From contig NC_084922.1 of assembly GCF_958298935.1 (NCBI RefSeq), positions 1,676,501-1,740,500 of the forward strand: a DNA stretch of 64,000 bases, given 5' to 3'. Origin of the DNA: Phragmites australis (lineage: Eukaryota; Streptophyta; Magnoliopsida; Poales; Poaceae). The notes under the pieces were generated by a model. That model worked only from the letters and a program-made list of their open reading frames with translations. It was not told the origin of the DNA and ran no database searches. Of the stretch, positions 34,161 through 44,399 are shown piece after piece. Position 1 is the stretch's first letter. Each line of letters opens with the position of its first letter. The position numbers and the translations under genes are program-made.

Positions 34161-34562
34161 ATGCCGACCACAGCCGTGGACGTCGAAGTGGGAGCGGCCG
34201 TCGTCATCGAGTACGACAGCGTGGCCCTCGAGCTCGCTGCGCTCTCCGTCGCGGTCGTCTTCCTGCGCTACGCCGCGATGCTCTACGCGAACCACCTCCT
34301 CGCCACCCTAAGCGTGAGCGACGTTCCTGCCGACGGCCGGGCCTCGGGCCTCGACGGCGCAACCATCGAGCGGCTGCCCTGTTTCGTGAGCCGCGGGGGC
34401 GCTGCCACGGCGGAGGAGTGCGCTGTGTGCCTGAGCACCGTGGAGCAAGGCGAGACGGTGCGGGCGCTCCCCTGCTGCACGCACGCGTTCCACGCGTGGT
34501 GCGTTGACGCGTGGCTGCGCCTGCGCGCGACGTGCCCTGTGTGCCGTGCGACGTGCCGGTGA
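34161..34562 (+). CDS. Short ATL-family RING-H2 E3 ubiquitin ligase (ATL copy 4)
   Basis: Intronless, 133 residues from the ATG at 34161; the upstream in-frame codons to 34107 lack an ATG. The hydrophobic stretch at about 21-50 is weaker than in the other copies, because of E24 and R36. GLD at 63-65 is followed by GATIERLPCF. The RING-H2 ligands are C87, C90, C106, H108, H111, C114, C125 and C128 with normal spacing, and W118-L119. The protein stops five residues after the last Cys, so it has no C-terminal tail, unlike the copies upstream. It could be a small active E3 or a copy in decline; the reading frame is intact. The same orientation as copies 1-3 supports local duplication. Confidence 0.85.
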   Translation: MPTTAVDVEVGAAVVIEYDSVALELAALSVAVVFLRYAAMLYANHLLATLSVSDVPADGRASGLDGATIERLPCFVSRGGAATAEECAVCLSTVEQGETVRALPCCTHAFHAWCVDAWLRLRATCPVCRATCR

Positions 34563-36430
34563 GACCGACGAGGCGGGCACTTGCACACGGCGCGGTGAGC
34601 GGGTGCTCGCGGTTTCGGCTCAAGTCGTCGTCGTTCCGATTCGAGCGCGAGTACAACACCGTGAGATTTGTTGTGTTCTTTCAGTAGCACTAGCTCTTTA
34701 ACTATACTTTCGCAGACTGTTTCTTTTTCGTATTTAGATTGTTGATTTATTTGTACCTTCTCCGATCCTAACTATAAATCCGTTAGCGTATAAGATACGG
34801 TCTCTGTTGGCACAAGAAAATATCTTACACAAATAAATACGACGAGAGCTTAGAAGATTTAAATTTGGAGAAGGAGTGCAGAGGAAGTAATACCGATAAT
34901 ACCAATGTGTTTATCATCAAAAGATTTGTCTCTAGTCTGATGACAATAAATCTATATTTATAGTGCCATTCAGGATGTAAGTATACGAATATATCTTTAC
35001 TGAGATAGCGATGCAAGTTACCACTATACTACAATGACTTAGAACTAGTCGAATTACGTAGCCTAAGTTTAGACAGAATATATTTATCCATAATAAAAGA
35101 TATTATCTACTATAGTAAATATAGTGGTGTAAGTGATCCAGACGGTGCGATACTTGACCGGTCGTCAATTGTGGCACGACGCTGCACTGTCCTAAATGTC
35201 AGGATGACCTCTACTTGCACTGGGATGTCAGGATGGCCACCACTTACATCAGCATTAAATATCGATCACTTTCTTGCATGCGGAGGATGGTTCGTAGGCC
35301 TACTCTAGCTGATTTTTCTCTAAGATTTGATGATCCACTCCCAAAGCTTCGAAGAGCTTATCTAGGCTCTGGAGGACTAGGGCTCTAGAAAGTTAAGGCT
35401 CAGAGAGACTAGGGGCTCTGAAGAGCTCTGAAGCCTGGAGACCCGAGATGCCTTCGAGATATGAGATTCACATGCACAGGCCAACAGAGCCAAGGGTGTC
35501 AGGGGTCTATAAAGACGGCCCTTAACAATTCATTTTGAAGACCAACAAGTTCCCCAGTCTCGAGAGGCAGTGGTCGGGGGTGTTTATGGTCTTCGAAAGT
35601 CGGACTTCCCGCTGAGGATTCAAAGCCTAAGGGTTTCAGAGGAGCTCTTGATAGCGACCCTTTAATAATATCTACAGACTGAGATATTTCACTCCAATAG
35701 TCTCCAATACAACACCTTGATTAATAATATATATAATCTTAAATAGAAATTATTATATATTATGAATGTAATTTTTATGATGAATCTAGTAACATTAACT
35801 TTATATTGCTATTCTATCTGATTTTTTAGCTATTGACAATCACAGCTTAAAAAATGTAAGTTAGAACAAATGTAAACGGCTTATATTTGAGATTGGAGGG
35901 AGTAAGAATCAGTAAGCTTTCAGTTTGTTGATAAAGAAGGTTTAGCATGAAGACATGCTCACATGCACCCCGGGATTTTGAATGACCTGAATTTTATGTA
36001 TATTTGTCGGGTGACTTTCGGTATTTTTTATGGTATTAACCGAGTCAAGTCAACCATTCAGTCTCGCCGAGAAAAAGAAACATGCAACCATTCAAACGCA
36101 ACTCGTAACAAATTCAGTTCCAGCTCGGCAGAGAGCTCTTGAAATGGGCTGTATACACGGGAAGGCCGAAAATGCCGAAGCCCAATTAACTGAGCCGCTT
36201 TCAGCCTGGACAAGAGACTGCAGTACTGTACAACTTTCAGCATGCGCCGCCAATCGCAGCATGTCATGCAGCTCTGATGTGACGTGCTCCAACAAGATGA
36301 AAGCTTGCTGCGCGCAGCACTCCGACGAACCTACGCGGTAATGGCGGATCCGGAAACTGGGGGCCGGGATGCGCAGAACCCATCGTTTCTCTTGGAGAAA
36401 ATAGAGACCTTTTGAGCGTAAAGAAAATAG
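34563..36430. other. Intergenic region with LTR-like fragment at about 35150-35680
   Basis: No gene recognised. 35150-35680 is GC-richer and repetitive in feel ('gctctggaggactagggctc', 'agagagactaggggctctga', 'gggtctataaagacggccc'), like the U3/R part of a gypsy LTR, but without clear TG...CA ends. The open stretch at 36030-36341 has no domain. Confidence 0.4.
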
Positions 36431-36759
36431 GAGAAAAAATGCGGCGGCAGTTTGGGATCTCGACTCACCCTTTTCCAGGTCGAATCGTTGCGACTTTTTT
36501 TTAGTCTTTTTAAAACTAATATTTCAATAATAACTCGTCGGCATCAAAATTTTTAGGAACTGATCAGCGTTTTGCGTGACTCCACGCGGCAGCCAACAGT
36601 ATTTTCACGGATGAACAGTGTTTTCAGCGGTTGCAATTATTTTCTTTACGTTTTCTCTATTTAAGTAGTGGGGTTGCCATCCTCTAAAATTTATGAAACT
36701 TTTTCTGTATGTCCTATAATTCATGATGAATCCATTTTAAAAGAATTTACCTTAATACC

Positions 36760-38050
36760 TGTCGAAGGATGAACTCCTGTCGCAGGGATCTCGAGAGACC
36801 TCTTTTTTAAAGATTCGGCTGGAGATGATCCTGAACGAGCTTGTCTGGGAAATAGACGGGAGCGGAAATAAATGCAGTGGTTGGTGGTGGAAGATGATCG
36901 TTCTAGTGCAAGAAAGATGGGTGCACCGGGGTTTAGACAGATTCGGGCCGTACGGAGGCGTAACACCCTACTCCTGTGTGAGTGCTATATCTTTTCTTGA
37001 AGGGAATTCTTCAAGGATGTATCTGGTTACAGGGGTGAGCTGTCTACAGAGAGCTTGAGACTCTCGTGTTCTGACTTGGCTCGAGCTTGTTTGTGATGTT
37101 CTTCGTCTTTTGATCTGAGCTTCGGGGTCTTTTTTTTATGTGTTCTCCATCCTTTCATTTTATAGGTGCGCTGACCTCGACTTATCCTGAATGGGAAAGA
37201 GGGGGCGCGAGTGCCAAGGCGCCACGGAGAAAGGCGTCATCATTCCGTCTTGGCGAAGTGACAGAGGCGGTGGAAAAATGCGGCGTGCATCCGACCATCC
37301 GTCACCGTAGATGTCCTCCGGCGCTATTAAGAGGGCCCACCGGGCAGCCACAGAGGTGCCCGGTGCGCCCACCCTGTCTTGTTCTTCTGCCGGGGCAGGG
37401 TGGCAGGCAGAGCGCTTCGATTTTGGCAACGTTATCCCGAGGCACCCGGGTGAAACGGGACGGGACCCGTGCATTTAAGGATGTCAGGCCGCGCGTGCCT
37501 ATTAAATGCGGCATTGGGCCTTTGACTGGCTGACACCCCGACGATGGGACCCTTCGGGTCGTCAGACGATCTTGCGCGATCCTTCGGGGAACCGAGTCCT
37601 CGGGGGCTGCCACGTGCAGCCCCGAGCACTCTCTCCCGAGTACTTCGGTGAGACCTTCGGGGAACCGAGTCCTCGGGGGCTACCACGTGCAGCCCCGAGC
37701 ACTCTCTCCCGAGCACTTCGGTGATACCTTCGGGGAACCGAGTCCTCGGGGGCTGCCACGTGCAGTCCCGAGCACTCTCTCCCAAGCAATTGGCTGTTTG
37801 TATCATCGGGGGATTACAGTACTCGGGGGTAGGCGAGGACCCTTCCGAGTACTTCCTTCCCGGTACTTGGACTCTACGGGTCATCGGGGAACTGGGGTGC
37901 TCGGGAACCAGAGGCGGCGGCCCTGAGCACCTTCTCCCGGGACTTAGCTTATTCTTATCTTGCAGGGTGGACCTCGCGGGATGGTGACGCGTGGCGGATG
38001 ACCGGCCCGGTCTCGGGACTCAGGGACCCCTGGTTCCTGATACACCGACA
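36760..38050 (-). mobile_element. Gypsy solo LTR with ATACC target-site duplication
   Basis: The 1291-bp unit starts TGTCGAAGG and ends CACCGACA (TGTCG...CGACA) and is flanked by ATACC at 36755-36759 and 38051-38055, a perfect 5-bp duplication. On the minus strand it contains 'acctataaaatgaaaggatg' (TATA region) at about 37165, and 'caggagtagggtgttacg' near 36977. No internal retrotransposon sequence is present, so it is a solo LTR left by LTR-LTR recombination. Its end sequence is the family of the gypsy copy at 1-6601. Confidence 0.93.
37581..37790 (-). repeat. Three 73-bp tandem repeats with CACGTG cores in the LTR U3
   Basis: Units start at 37581, 37654 and 37727 (ccttcggggaaccgagtcct...). 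Each holds 'ccacgtgcag', a G-box core, and 'cccgagcactctctccc'. In LTR orientation they lie upstream of the TATA region, as enhancer repeats would. They are near identical, with a few substitutions in the third. Confidence 0.88.
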
Positions 38051-38904
38051 ATACCCCATCTAGGATTCAAAATAAAAAAACTCTAAAAATGGTTACTTTT
38101 AGAAATTCTAGTATTTTTTAAGGCCTCAAATAAATTCTCAAAAATCTGAGAAAATTCACTAATATTCCTATCATGTGGCGTAATAATTTCTAAAATTATT
38201 TTCAACCCTAGGTTACTTGGTAAAAAAGTGAATTCCTTTGCAATACTCCATTTATATGCATTTTTATCATTTAATACTATTTAGCTTTGTAAACACCCTA
38301 TAAATAATTAGCAATTATATTTGATTTTCCTCAAAAAATTTTGAGCGCTTAATGGAACATGTATAGGTCCTATTTGCAAACATGCACATCCAATAGAGTC
38401 ATAGAATTTGAATTATTCAATTTCGAATGTTGGTATATGTTACAATTTGTTCTATAACAATAATACTTAGGTGACTTGTGGAGCCAAAAAGAATTTTCAT
38501 TTGCGGTCTAAACCATACCAAATTTATTGTATGGATAGTTCAGAATATGTTTTAGCCGAACCATACACATGATTTTTAGGAAGACTAATAAACTTTAAAT
38601 TGCGCATGTTCAAATATGGCTAAGTGCTATGGCTACCCACAGCCTTTGAGACTACAGGGTGAATTAAACATTTTGAAACATACATTTAAATTAGGAAATA
38701 ATTTCCAATTTTGTTGAAAGTAGGCAATTGATAGCATTAATGTTCTTAGGTTTAAGCCATGAGATATGTTCATCAAGAATCTATACACAATTTAGGTTAC
38801 ATTGAATGAAACAGTGGTAACTATTATCCATGAGTAGTTTAACTGTGGATTGGAATGAGCCATCCGATGGTGATTACACGACAGAGCTTTTAGCATGAAA
38901 TGAC

Positions 38905-39557
38905 AACACATCTGTCGTGACAAGATTATCCGAATATATTCTGGATGACAAACCAGAAAAGTTCCATAGACTTGATTTTGTACTATTGGATCAAGAGGTA
39001 TCCATAAACATTAGGTACTTTAGAAAAAAAAAGAGTATACATCATTTATAATAATTTTCTATGCAAATGTATATGGAAATGCAATGGAAGCTCAAGTACC
39101 ACAACGCCATGTAGATCAATTCAAGCCATACCTTAGACAAAGAGTTGTATATTTCATAAAGTTTCTCCAAGTGTTCCCAGCTAAGAATAATTATCGAGCA
39201 GTTGACCACATATACATGATAAAATTCACAGGTCACACTGAGGTAATTGAATTCTATGGTGCTTCTCCAACGTTCCCCAAGTATGCATATACTCTAGCAT
39301 CCTTTGATACATTAAGGATCAGAATTGATTACACTAGAGACATGTTAGGTAACTATATATTCATTTATATATTGCATCTACCATTCATAATATACATTTT
39401 ATCTATTGTAATACCATCATATAACTTTAATAAAATAACATATAATCTAACATTATACAGACACAATAGGACAAGGGGTCTCTATTGAACCTGCTACAAC
39501 AACTTATGTCAAAGGTATTAAGAAGACAATACGACACCTCTACATTTCGGATGGCAT
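38905..39557 (+). pseudogene. Captured OB-fold (RPA70 N-terminal / DUF223-like) gene fragment with introns
   Basis: Three exon-like blocks in order are flanked by introns. Block A (about 38912-38997) reads TRLSEY, then FHRLDFVLLDQE. Block B (39075-39348) reads GNAMEAQVPQRHVDQFKPYL, then VYFIKFLQVFPAKNNYRAVD, a FPKYAYTLASFDTL segment and DML. Block C (39471-39557) reads TIGQGVSIEPATTTYVKGIK and RHLYISDGM. The pattern 'LL(D)xxGNAMEAxV...FKP.L..G.VY.I..F.V.P....YR..DH.Y.I' is that of the first OB fold in plant RPA1 and DUF223 proteins. The B/C junction is a proper GT...AG intron (39349-39470) that joins in frame. The A/B intron has a GT donor at 38998, but no AG before 39075, and a stop lies in frame upstream of block A, so the gene is not functional as it stands. 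It sits in the centre of the long-TIR element. Confidence 0.7.
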
Positions 39558-40304
39558 GTATAACTACATAAAATAACTTATTGTAATTTATATACCAATC
39601 TTTACTCTTTTTTATTTATTCTTTCTCTTTAGTCTACTTATTTAAAGTTTATTAGTCTTCTAAAAATCATGTGTGTGGTTCGGCTAAAACATATTCTGAA
39701 CTATCTATACAATAAATTTGGTATGGTTTAGACCGCAAATGACAATTCTTTTTGGCTCCACAAGTCACCTAAGTATTATTGTTATAGAAGAAATTGTAAC
39801 ATATACCAACATTCAAAATTGAATAATTCAAATTCTACGACTCTATTGGATGTGCATGTTTGCAAATAGGACGTGTACATGTTGCATTAAGCGCTGGCAA
39901 AATTTTGAGGAAAATTAAATATAATTGCTAATTATTTAGATGGCGTTTACAAGGCTAAATAGTATGAAATGATAAAAATTCATATAAACGGAGCATTGCA
40001 AAGAAACTCACTTTTTCACTAAGTAACCTAGGGTTGGAAATAATTTTAGAAATTATTACGCCATATGATAGGAATATTAGTGAATTTTTTTCTCAGATTT
40101 TTGTTAATTTATTTGAGGACTTAAAAAATACTAGAATTTCTAAAAGTAACTAGTTTTGAGTTTTTTTATTTTAAAATCTAGATGGGGTATTGAGGTGAAT
40201 CCTTTTAAAATAGATTCATCATGAATTATAGGGCATAAAAAAACGTTTCAGGAATTTTAAAGTACGGCAATCGTACTGTTCAAATAGAGAAAGCGGGAAG
40301 GCAG

Positions 40305-40450
40305 AATTGAAACCGCAGAAAACACTGTTCATCCGGAAACACTGTTCATCCGCGAAACTACTGTTCAACCGAGTAACGCCAACCAATTTGGTAATACTGT
40401 TCATCCAGAAAAACACTGTTCATTCAAAAACTGTTTATCCGAGTAACACC
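40305..40450. repeat. ACTGTTCATCCG minisatellite in the right TIR arm
   Basis: 'actgttcatccg' and near copies (actgttcaaccga, actgttcatccag, actgttcattc, ctgtttatccga) recur about seven times, with a longer 'gagtaac(g/a)cc(a/g)accaatttgg' spacer twice. The left arm has only one or two equivalents, so the array expanded in one arm. Confidence 0.65.
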
Positions 40451-40715
40451 GACCAATTTAGTATGACTCAAGCTACAACGTCGAACCTACGTGTAAAGAC
40501 GTCGGGATTTCTGTCAGCGTGGGCATTTTAGTTACGTTAATGAATATGGCGTGACTACGTTGGAGAGTCATGTCAGACACTTTGGTGTGATAAAATAGTT
40601 TAGTTTTTGAAAATTTAGGTTTCGACGGGCTGTTATTAAAATATTAGTTTTAAAAAAACTAAAATAAAAAAAGTCAATCGTTGCGGCTTGCAAAAGATAG
40701 TCGAGAGCTTTTCTT

Positions 40716-42151
40716 GTACCGGCCTTTAGTTTTGGTTTGTGGTTTATATTAACTGAAAGGGAATTTAGGAGTAATGGTATTCCTGTGGGCAGAGACCAGC
40801 GTCAAATAATGTTGGTGCAGCATCTGGATCTTGAGAACCAGCAGAAAAGAATACCACAGCATTTGTTGGTTCATTTGCTTCTATAAGCCCCACCTTTTTT
40901 GTTTCCTTCTCTTTGGTTTTTGGGTGAACTCCAGCAGTGAACTCCTGCAAAGTTTCTGGGAAAAAGCATACTAAATTCCGCAGCACGGGGCATGAAGCTA
41001 TCATGGGAGTGAAGAACACACATCAGCATCTGAACTCGAGCTGTAAGCTGCTCGTCCGCTCTGTGCAACCTGCCAAGTCTTCGCGCGGGCCTTCGTCCCT
41101 TCCTGCGCGATCAGTGTAAATCCGACCACACTAATAGATCTGCACCGTTGCTCTCCTCACCTTCAGAGTCACTTCACAGAGACACAGATAGCTACGGCCT
41201 ACGTGTCGTTGATGGTGCCTTTTGCGGGTCATCAGGTGCTGTACCTAACAGCTAGCTTCCTCCGCAACAGTCACTGTCCATTTTGCAGTACACAGCTAAA
41301 CATTTTTTAGATAAAGGAATTCTTTTATTCCGGTCTTCTACCTAAGGCATGCACTAAACCATCTATTATTAGTTTAGCCTCTGGGCTTAACAGGAAAGGA
41401 AAAAAAAGGACAACAAATGTCACACAATTTAACAGTTTCATCGTGAATGAAATGTAAAAGTTAAGGACAAATCCTATTAGTAAATGTTTTCAGTACGTGA
41501 GGCATTAGACGGTGCGCACCATGTCAATTGGCAAAATCTCCTTGGAAGCAACCCTGGACACTTTACTAATTCTGTGTGCTGGTAAAAAAGCATGCCTCAC
41601 TTTGTCCACCCGAATATTGCAGACGGCCGGCCCAGTTCGACCCTAACCGATTAGTGGCGCAACAAACTGTCCCATCATAACACCCGCATACAATGCACCT
41701 AATTATTGTTTTATGACCACCAAGTCCTAAATTACCACTGTAATCAAACCGATCAACTTATCGTGATCGTTACCTAAAAAAAATCGTGATCAAACCTCGT
41801 TGACATGCAAGAGCTCAGCGCCAAATTCTGACACGAAAACTTTCAAACAAACTCCGGCTCGCAAAGTGCTTTCCGAGTTAACATGATGACGACGCACTAA
41901 CCAAGCGAAGGGTAGTGAACAGTTGAACACATATATATCACGCAGCCTAGATGTCGGGCAACCTAAGGAGCGGACTTATCGTGAATGAACGTACGAGAAA
42001 TGGGCACTCATCGCCACGACGATACAGATACTCGTTGCGTTACACACGAATGATCGAACACACGGCGTAATTCAAAGTGATAGGTATACTGCAAACAAGG
42101 TAAAAAATTTGAGAATTAACTGGCTCGTATAATTATCCTACTTTAGAGAGA
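40716..42151. other. Intergenic region, no gene seen
   Basis: No supported ORF, MITE boundary or RNA gene was recognised. Confidence 0.5.
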
Positions 42152-42353
42152 TGTTAGACAGATGTGTTTACACCTTGTATTCACACCGATTTAATATTCA
42201 TATTAGTCATGTATTCTCACCCGTGTTTATATTAATGTAGTATTCACATTAGTCTTGATTCTCATTAGTCGTAGCTGGCTATATATATATATGTGTAATC
42301 TCTTGTAAATTATAAAATCAATCAATCAGCCGTGTCAATTATCACTGCCAACA
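42152..42353 (+). mobile_element. Copia-type LTR (202 bp) followed by primer-binding site
   Basis: It starts TGTTAGACAG and ends ACTGCCAACA, with repeated 'tattcacatta(g)tc' elements and a polyadenylation-like 'gtaatctcttgtaaatt' end. TAGTATCAGAGG follows directly (42354-42365), close to TGGTATCAGAGC, the copia binding site for initiator Met-tRNA. Confidence 0.85.
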
Positions 42354-43030
42354 TAGTATCAGAGGGTTTTATTCCTCAATCGAGCTATTAAATCGCTTCC
42401 ACCACGCCGCCCCTTGTGAGATCAATTCTCATGATCTCCACTGGGGACTACGCAACCCGTTGTTTAGTGTTCGTGTCGCCGATCCAAATACCAGCTACCA
42501 CTAATTAGAGTTTTCCCCCGTCATCTTCAGATTGAGTTTTTTCTATTTTTTTTTATCATAGATCGGTTTGCGTTGTCCTGCCGATCCGTTGACGATCCTG
42601 TGCTTTGGACTTCACCGTCTTGGCTTCGACCTCTCCGGCGCCTCCTCCTCCGATGGTTTCGTGGTTGGACGCGACGCGCTCTTCGACATGGCCCTCATCT
42701 GCGGCCTTTCAAGTGCACCGTCCGTCGTTGTCATCACGCCGGATCATCGTCGCCGGCTCGTCGTCCGCAAGCACAAGCCCATCACACCATCGAGAATGAG
42801 TCTGTCGCTACATCGCCCATCATGGCTGCAGCGTCGGTGCTCGTGGCCACGTCATCATCATCGGGGTCCTGAATCTCCAAACAGTGATTCTAGCTCATAC
42901 TACTTGTTCTCATCACCACGCCAGCTATCGCTCCGAGTCAGTGCCTTCCTCCAATATTGGTGGACTTCTTGCATGTCGCATATATCTTCCACCAATGGTA
43001 ATCTTCGAGAGAGAGCAGGCAGAATTTGCA
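42354..43030 (+). mobile_element. Copia 5' leader and gag-start remnant
   Basis: The sequence after the primer-binding site is leader-like ('tttattcctcaatcgagc', then CT-rich and GC-rich). An ATG with Ala/Ser-rich codons at about 42821 (ATGGCTGCAGCGTCGGTG) resembles the start of copia gag but soon meets a stop. No downstream gag/pol was found; the element is truncated about 600 bp before ATL copy 5. Confidence 0.55.
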
Positions 43031-43357
43031 CATGAGGCCATAACGCACCGAGAGAACGTTACACGATCAGCAATCACTGTAGCGCCTGGCCCAGTGCAGT
43101 GGAGCTCTTTATCGTGCGTTTCCTCTCTCTGCCCCTCAGTGGCTCCGCTTCTCCCTTTTTCACCCGTGTCGTCGTCGTGGGCGTCCGAAACAAACAAACC
43201 AACCAACGCCCCCCCAGTCACCGCGAGGCGCGAGCCAACATCCCGACGCCGGCCGATGGGCGATGACGATCGCGCGCCGGCGGGGCCCTGAAATATCTCG
43301 CTCGCTCCCTCCCTCCCTCACGTCTGACTGACGTCTCCCGCCGGGCCCAAGACCATC

Positions 43358-43367
43358 TTTATATATT
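43358..43367 (+). promoter_or_regulatory. TATA box of ATL copy 5
   Basis: 'tttatatatt' follows CT- and GC-rich sequence ('ctccctccctccctcacgtc') and lies about 270 bp before the ATG, placing a start near 43390 and a leader of roughly 245 nt. Confidence 0.6.
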
Positions 43368-43634
43368 GCCTCGGCGCCCCTGTGCCCAGCAAACGCGACC
43401 TCTCAAGCAACAAAAGAGAGGCCACCAAAGCCAAGCAAAGGAAACGCCTCCGCTAACTCCGCCCACAGGTTCGCGTGCACTGCACGTCTGCACCCGGCAT
43501 TCCAATCTCCGATCCTAACCCCGTCGCCTACTAGGGGAGTGAGCAGCCCACAGCGGCTTCTGCTGCTTCCGGCGCCGAGGAGCCAAGGAGCTACTCCAGC
43601 TTGCAAGTTGGTGCAGAAGTTGCGTTTTATTAAC

Positions 43635-44141
43635 ATGAGCTCGCCCAACGCGTGGCTGTTGTCGGACAATTCCAGGTACAGCACCCGCATGCGGCTGCTG
43701 TTCATGGGTCTCTCCTTCGGCATCGGCATCCTCACCTTCCTCCTCTACCTCGCGCTCTGGTACGTCTGCAGCTGCTGCCGGCGCCAGAGGGGCGCGGGTG
43801 GCGTGCCGGTGTCCGCAGCGGGCCAGGGCATGAGCGCGGCCGCGATCGCCGCGCTCCCGACGTTCGCGTACGAGGGCGCCGAGCCGGCGGCGGCAGCGGC
43901 AGCGACGGACTGCGCGGTGTGCCTCGGGCAGGTGGAGCCCGGCGAGAAGGTGCAGCGGCTGCCCAAGTGCGCGCACTTGTTCCACGCCGAGTGCGTCGAC
44001 GCCTGGCTGCGCGCGCACTCCACGTGCCCCATGTGCCGAGCCGCCGTCGGCCCGGCCGCCGCCGCCACCGCCAAGAAGACCGGCGCCACCGAGACCATCA
44101 CCCCGGTGCCAGCACCGGCAGAAGCGTTGCCACCTGTGTAG
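43635..44141 (+). CDS. ATL-family RING-H2 E3 ubiquitin ligase (ATL copy 5)
   Basis: Intronless, 168 residues from the ATG at 43635; the 32 upstream in-frame codons lack an ATG. The membrane segment at about 19-44 ([20 protein letters not shown]) is followed by a Cys-rich CSCC and a basic stretch. The usual GLD is GMS (65-67), leading into [10 protein letters not shown], so the hinge signature is altered. The RING-H2 ligands are C93, C96, C112, H114, H117, C120, C131 and C134 with normal spacing; W124-L125 are present. The tail is Ala/Pro/Thr-rich, about 30 residues. It is 9 kb from copy 4, separated by the long-TIR element and a copia LTR, in the same orientation. Likely a membrane-anchored E3 ligase; the substrate is unknown. 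Confidence 0.92.
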   Translation: MSSPNAWLLSDNSRYSTRMRLLFMGLSFGIGILTFLLYLALWYVCSCCRRQRGAGGVPVSAAGQGMSAAAIAALPTFAYEGAEPAAAAAATDCAVCLGQVEPGEKVQRLPKCAHLFHAECVDAWLRAHSTCPMCRAAVGPAAAATAKKTGATETITPVPAPAEALPPV

Positions 44142-44303
44142 CGTCGCGTGTCCGGACCACCGCGTGGGAAAGCTTGAGCACATGCATGATTGGCGACTAG
44201 CTACACTGCTACAGTAGTGACAGTACTAGGGTGTAACCTAACCTAGGATATAGAGGTTTAAATTAATCATATTGATTTATTTGGTTCATGCGTACTTGTA
44301 CAG

Positions 44304-44335
<32 letters not shown>
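44304..44335. repeat. (AT)n microsatellite
   Basis: About 15 uninterrupted AT units downstream of ATL copy 5, within or just after its 3' UTR. Confidence 0.9.
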
Positions 44336-44337
<2 letters not shown>

Positions 44338-44399
44338 CGTCAACTCTTGCTGCTGGCTAGCTCCTACACCTCCGATCGAGCTGAGCTGAGTTGTTTCCA

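Larger units (their letters stand above)
36430..40715. mobile_element. Long-TIR (about 0.8-1 kb arms) Mutator-like element carrying a captured OB-fold gene
   Basis: The left arm (about 36480-36759 and 38056-38599) and the right arm (39641 to about 40690) are inverted copies over their whole length. Landmarks include 'gaagactaataaacttta' at 38580 against its reverse at 39644, the 'ttttagccgaacca(t/c)acaca' region, 'tctgagaaaattcactaata' at 38145, and the outer 'atcgttgcgact' at 36484 against its reverse at about 40676. A gypsy solo LTR interrupts the left arm. The unique centre (38600-39640) holds exons of an OB-fold gene. The arms are related to the 740-bp element at 61555-62294, which has a 9-bp target duplication, hence the Mutator-like call. 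Outer ends are approximate. Confidence 0.75.
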
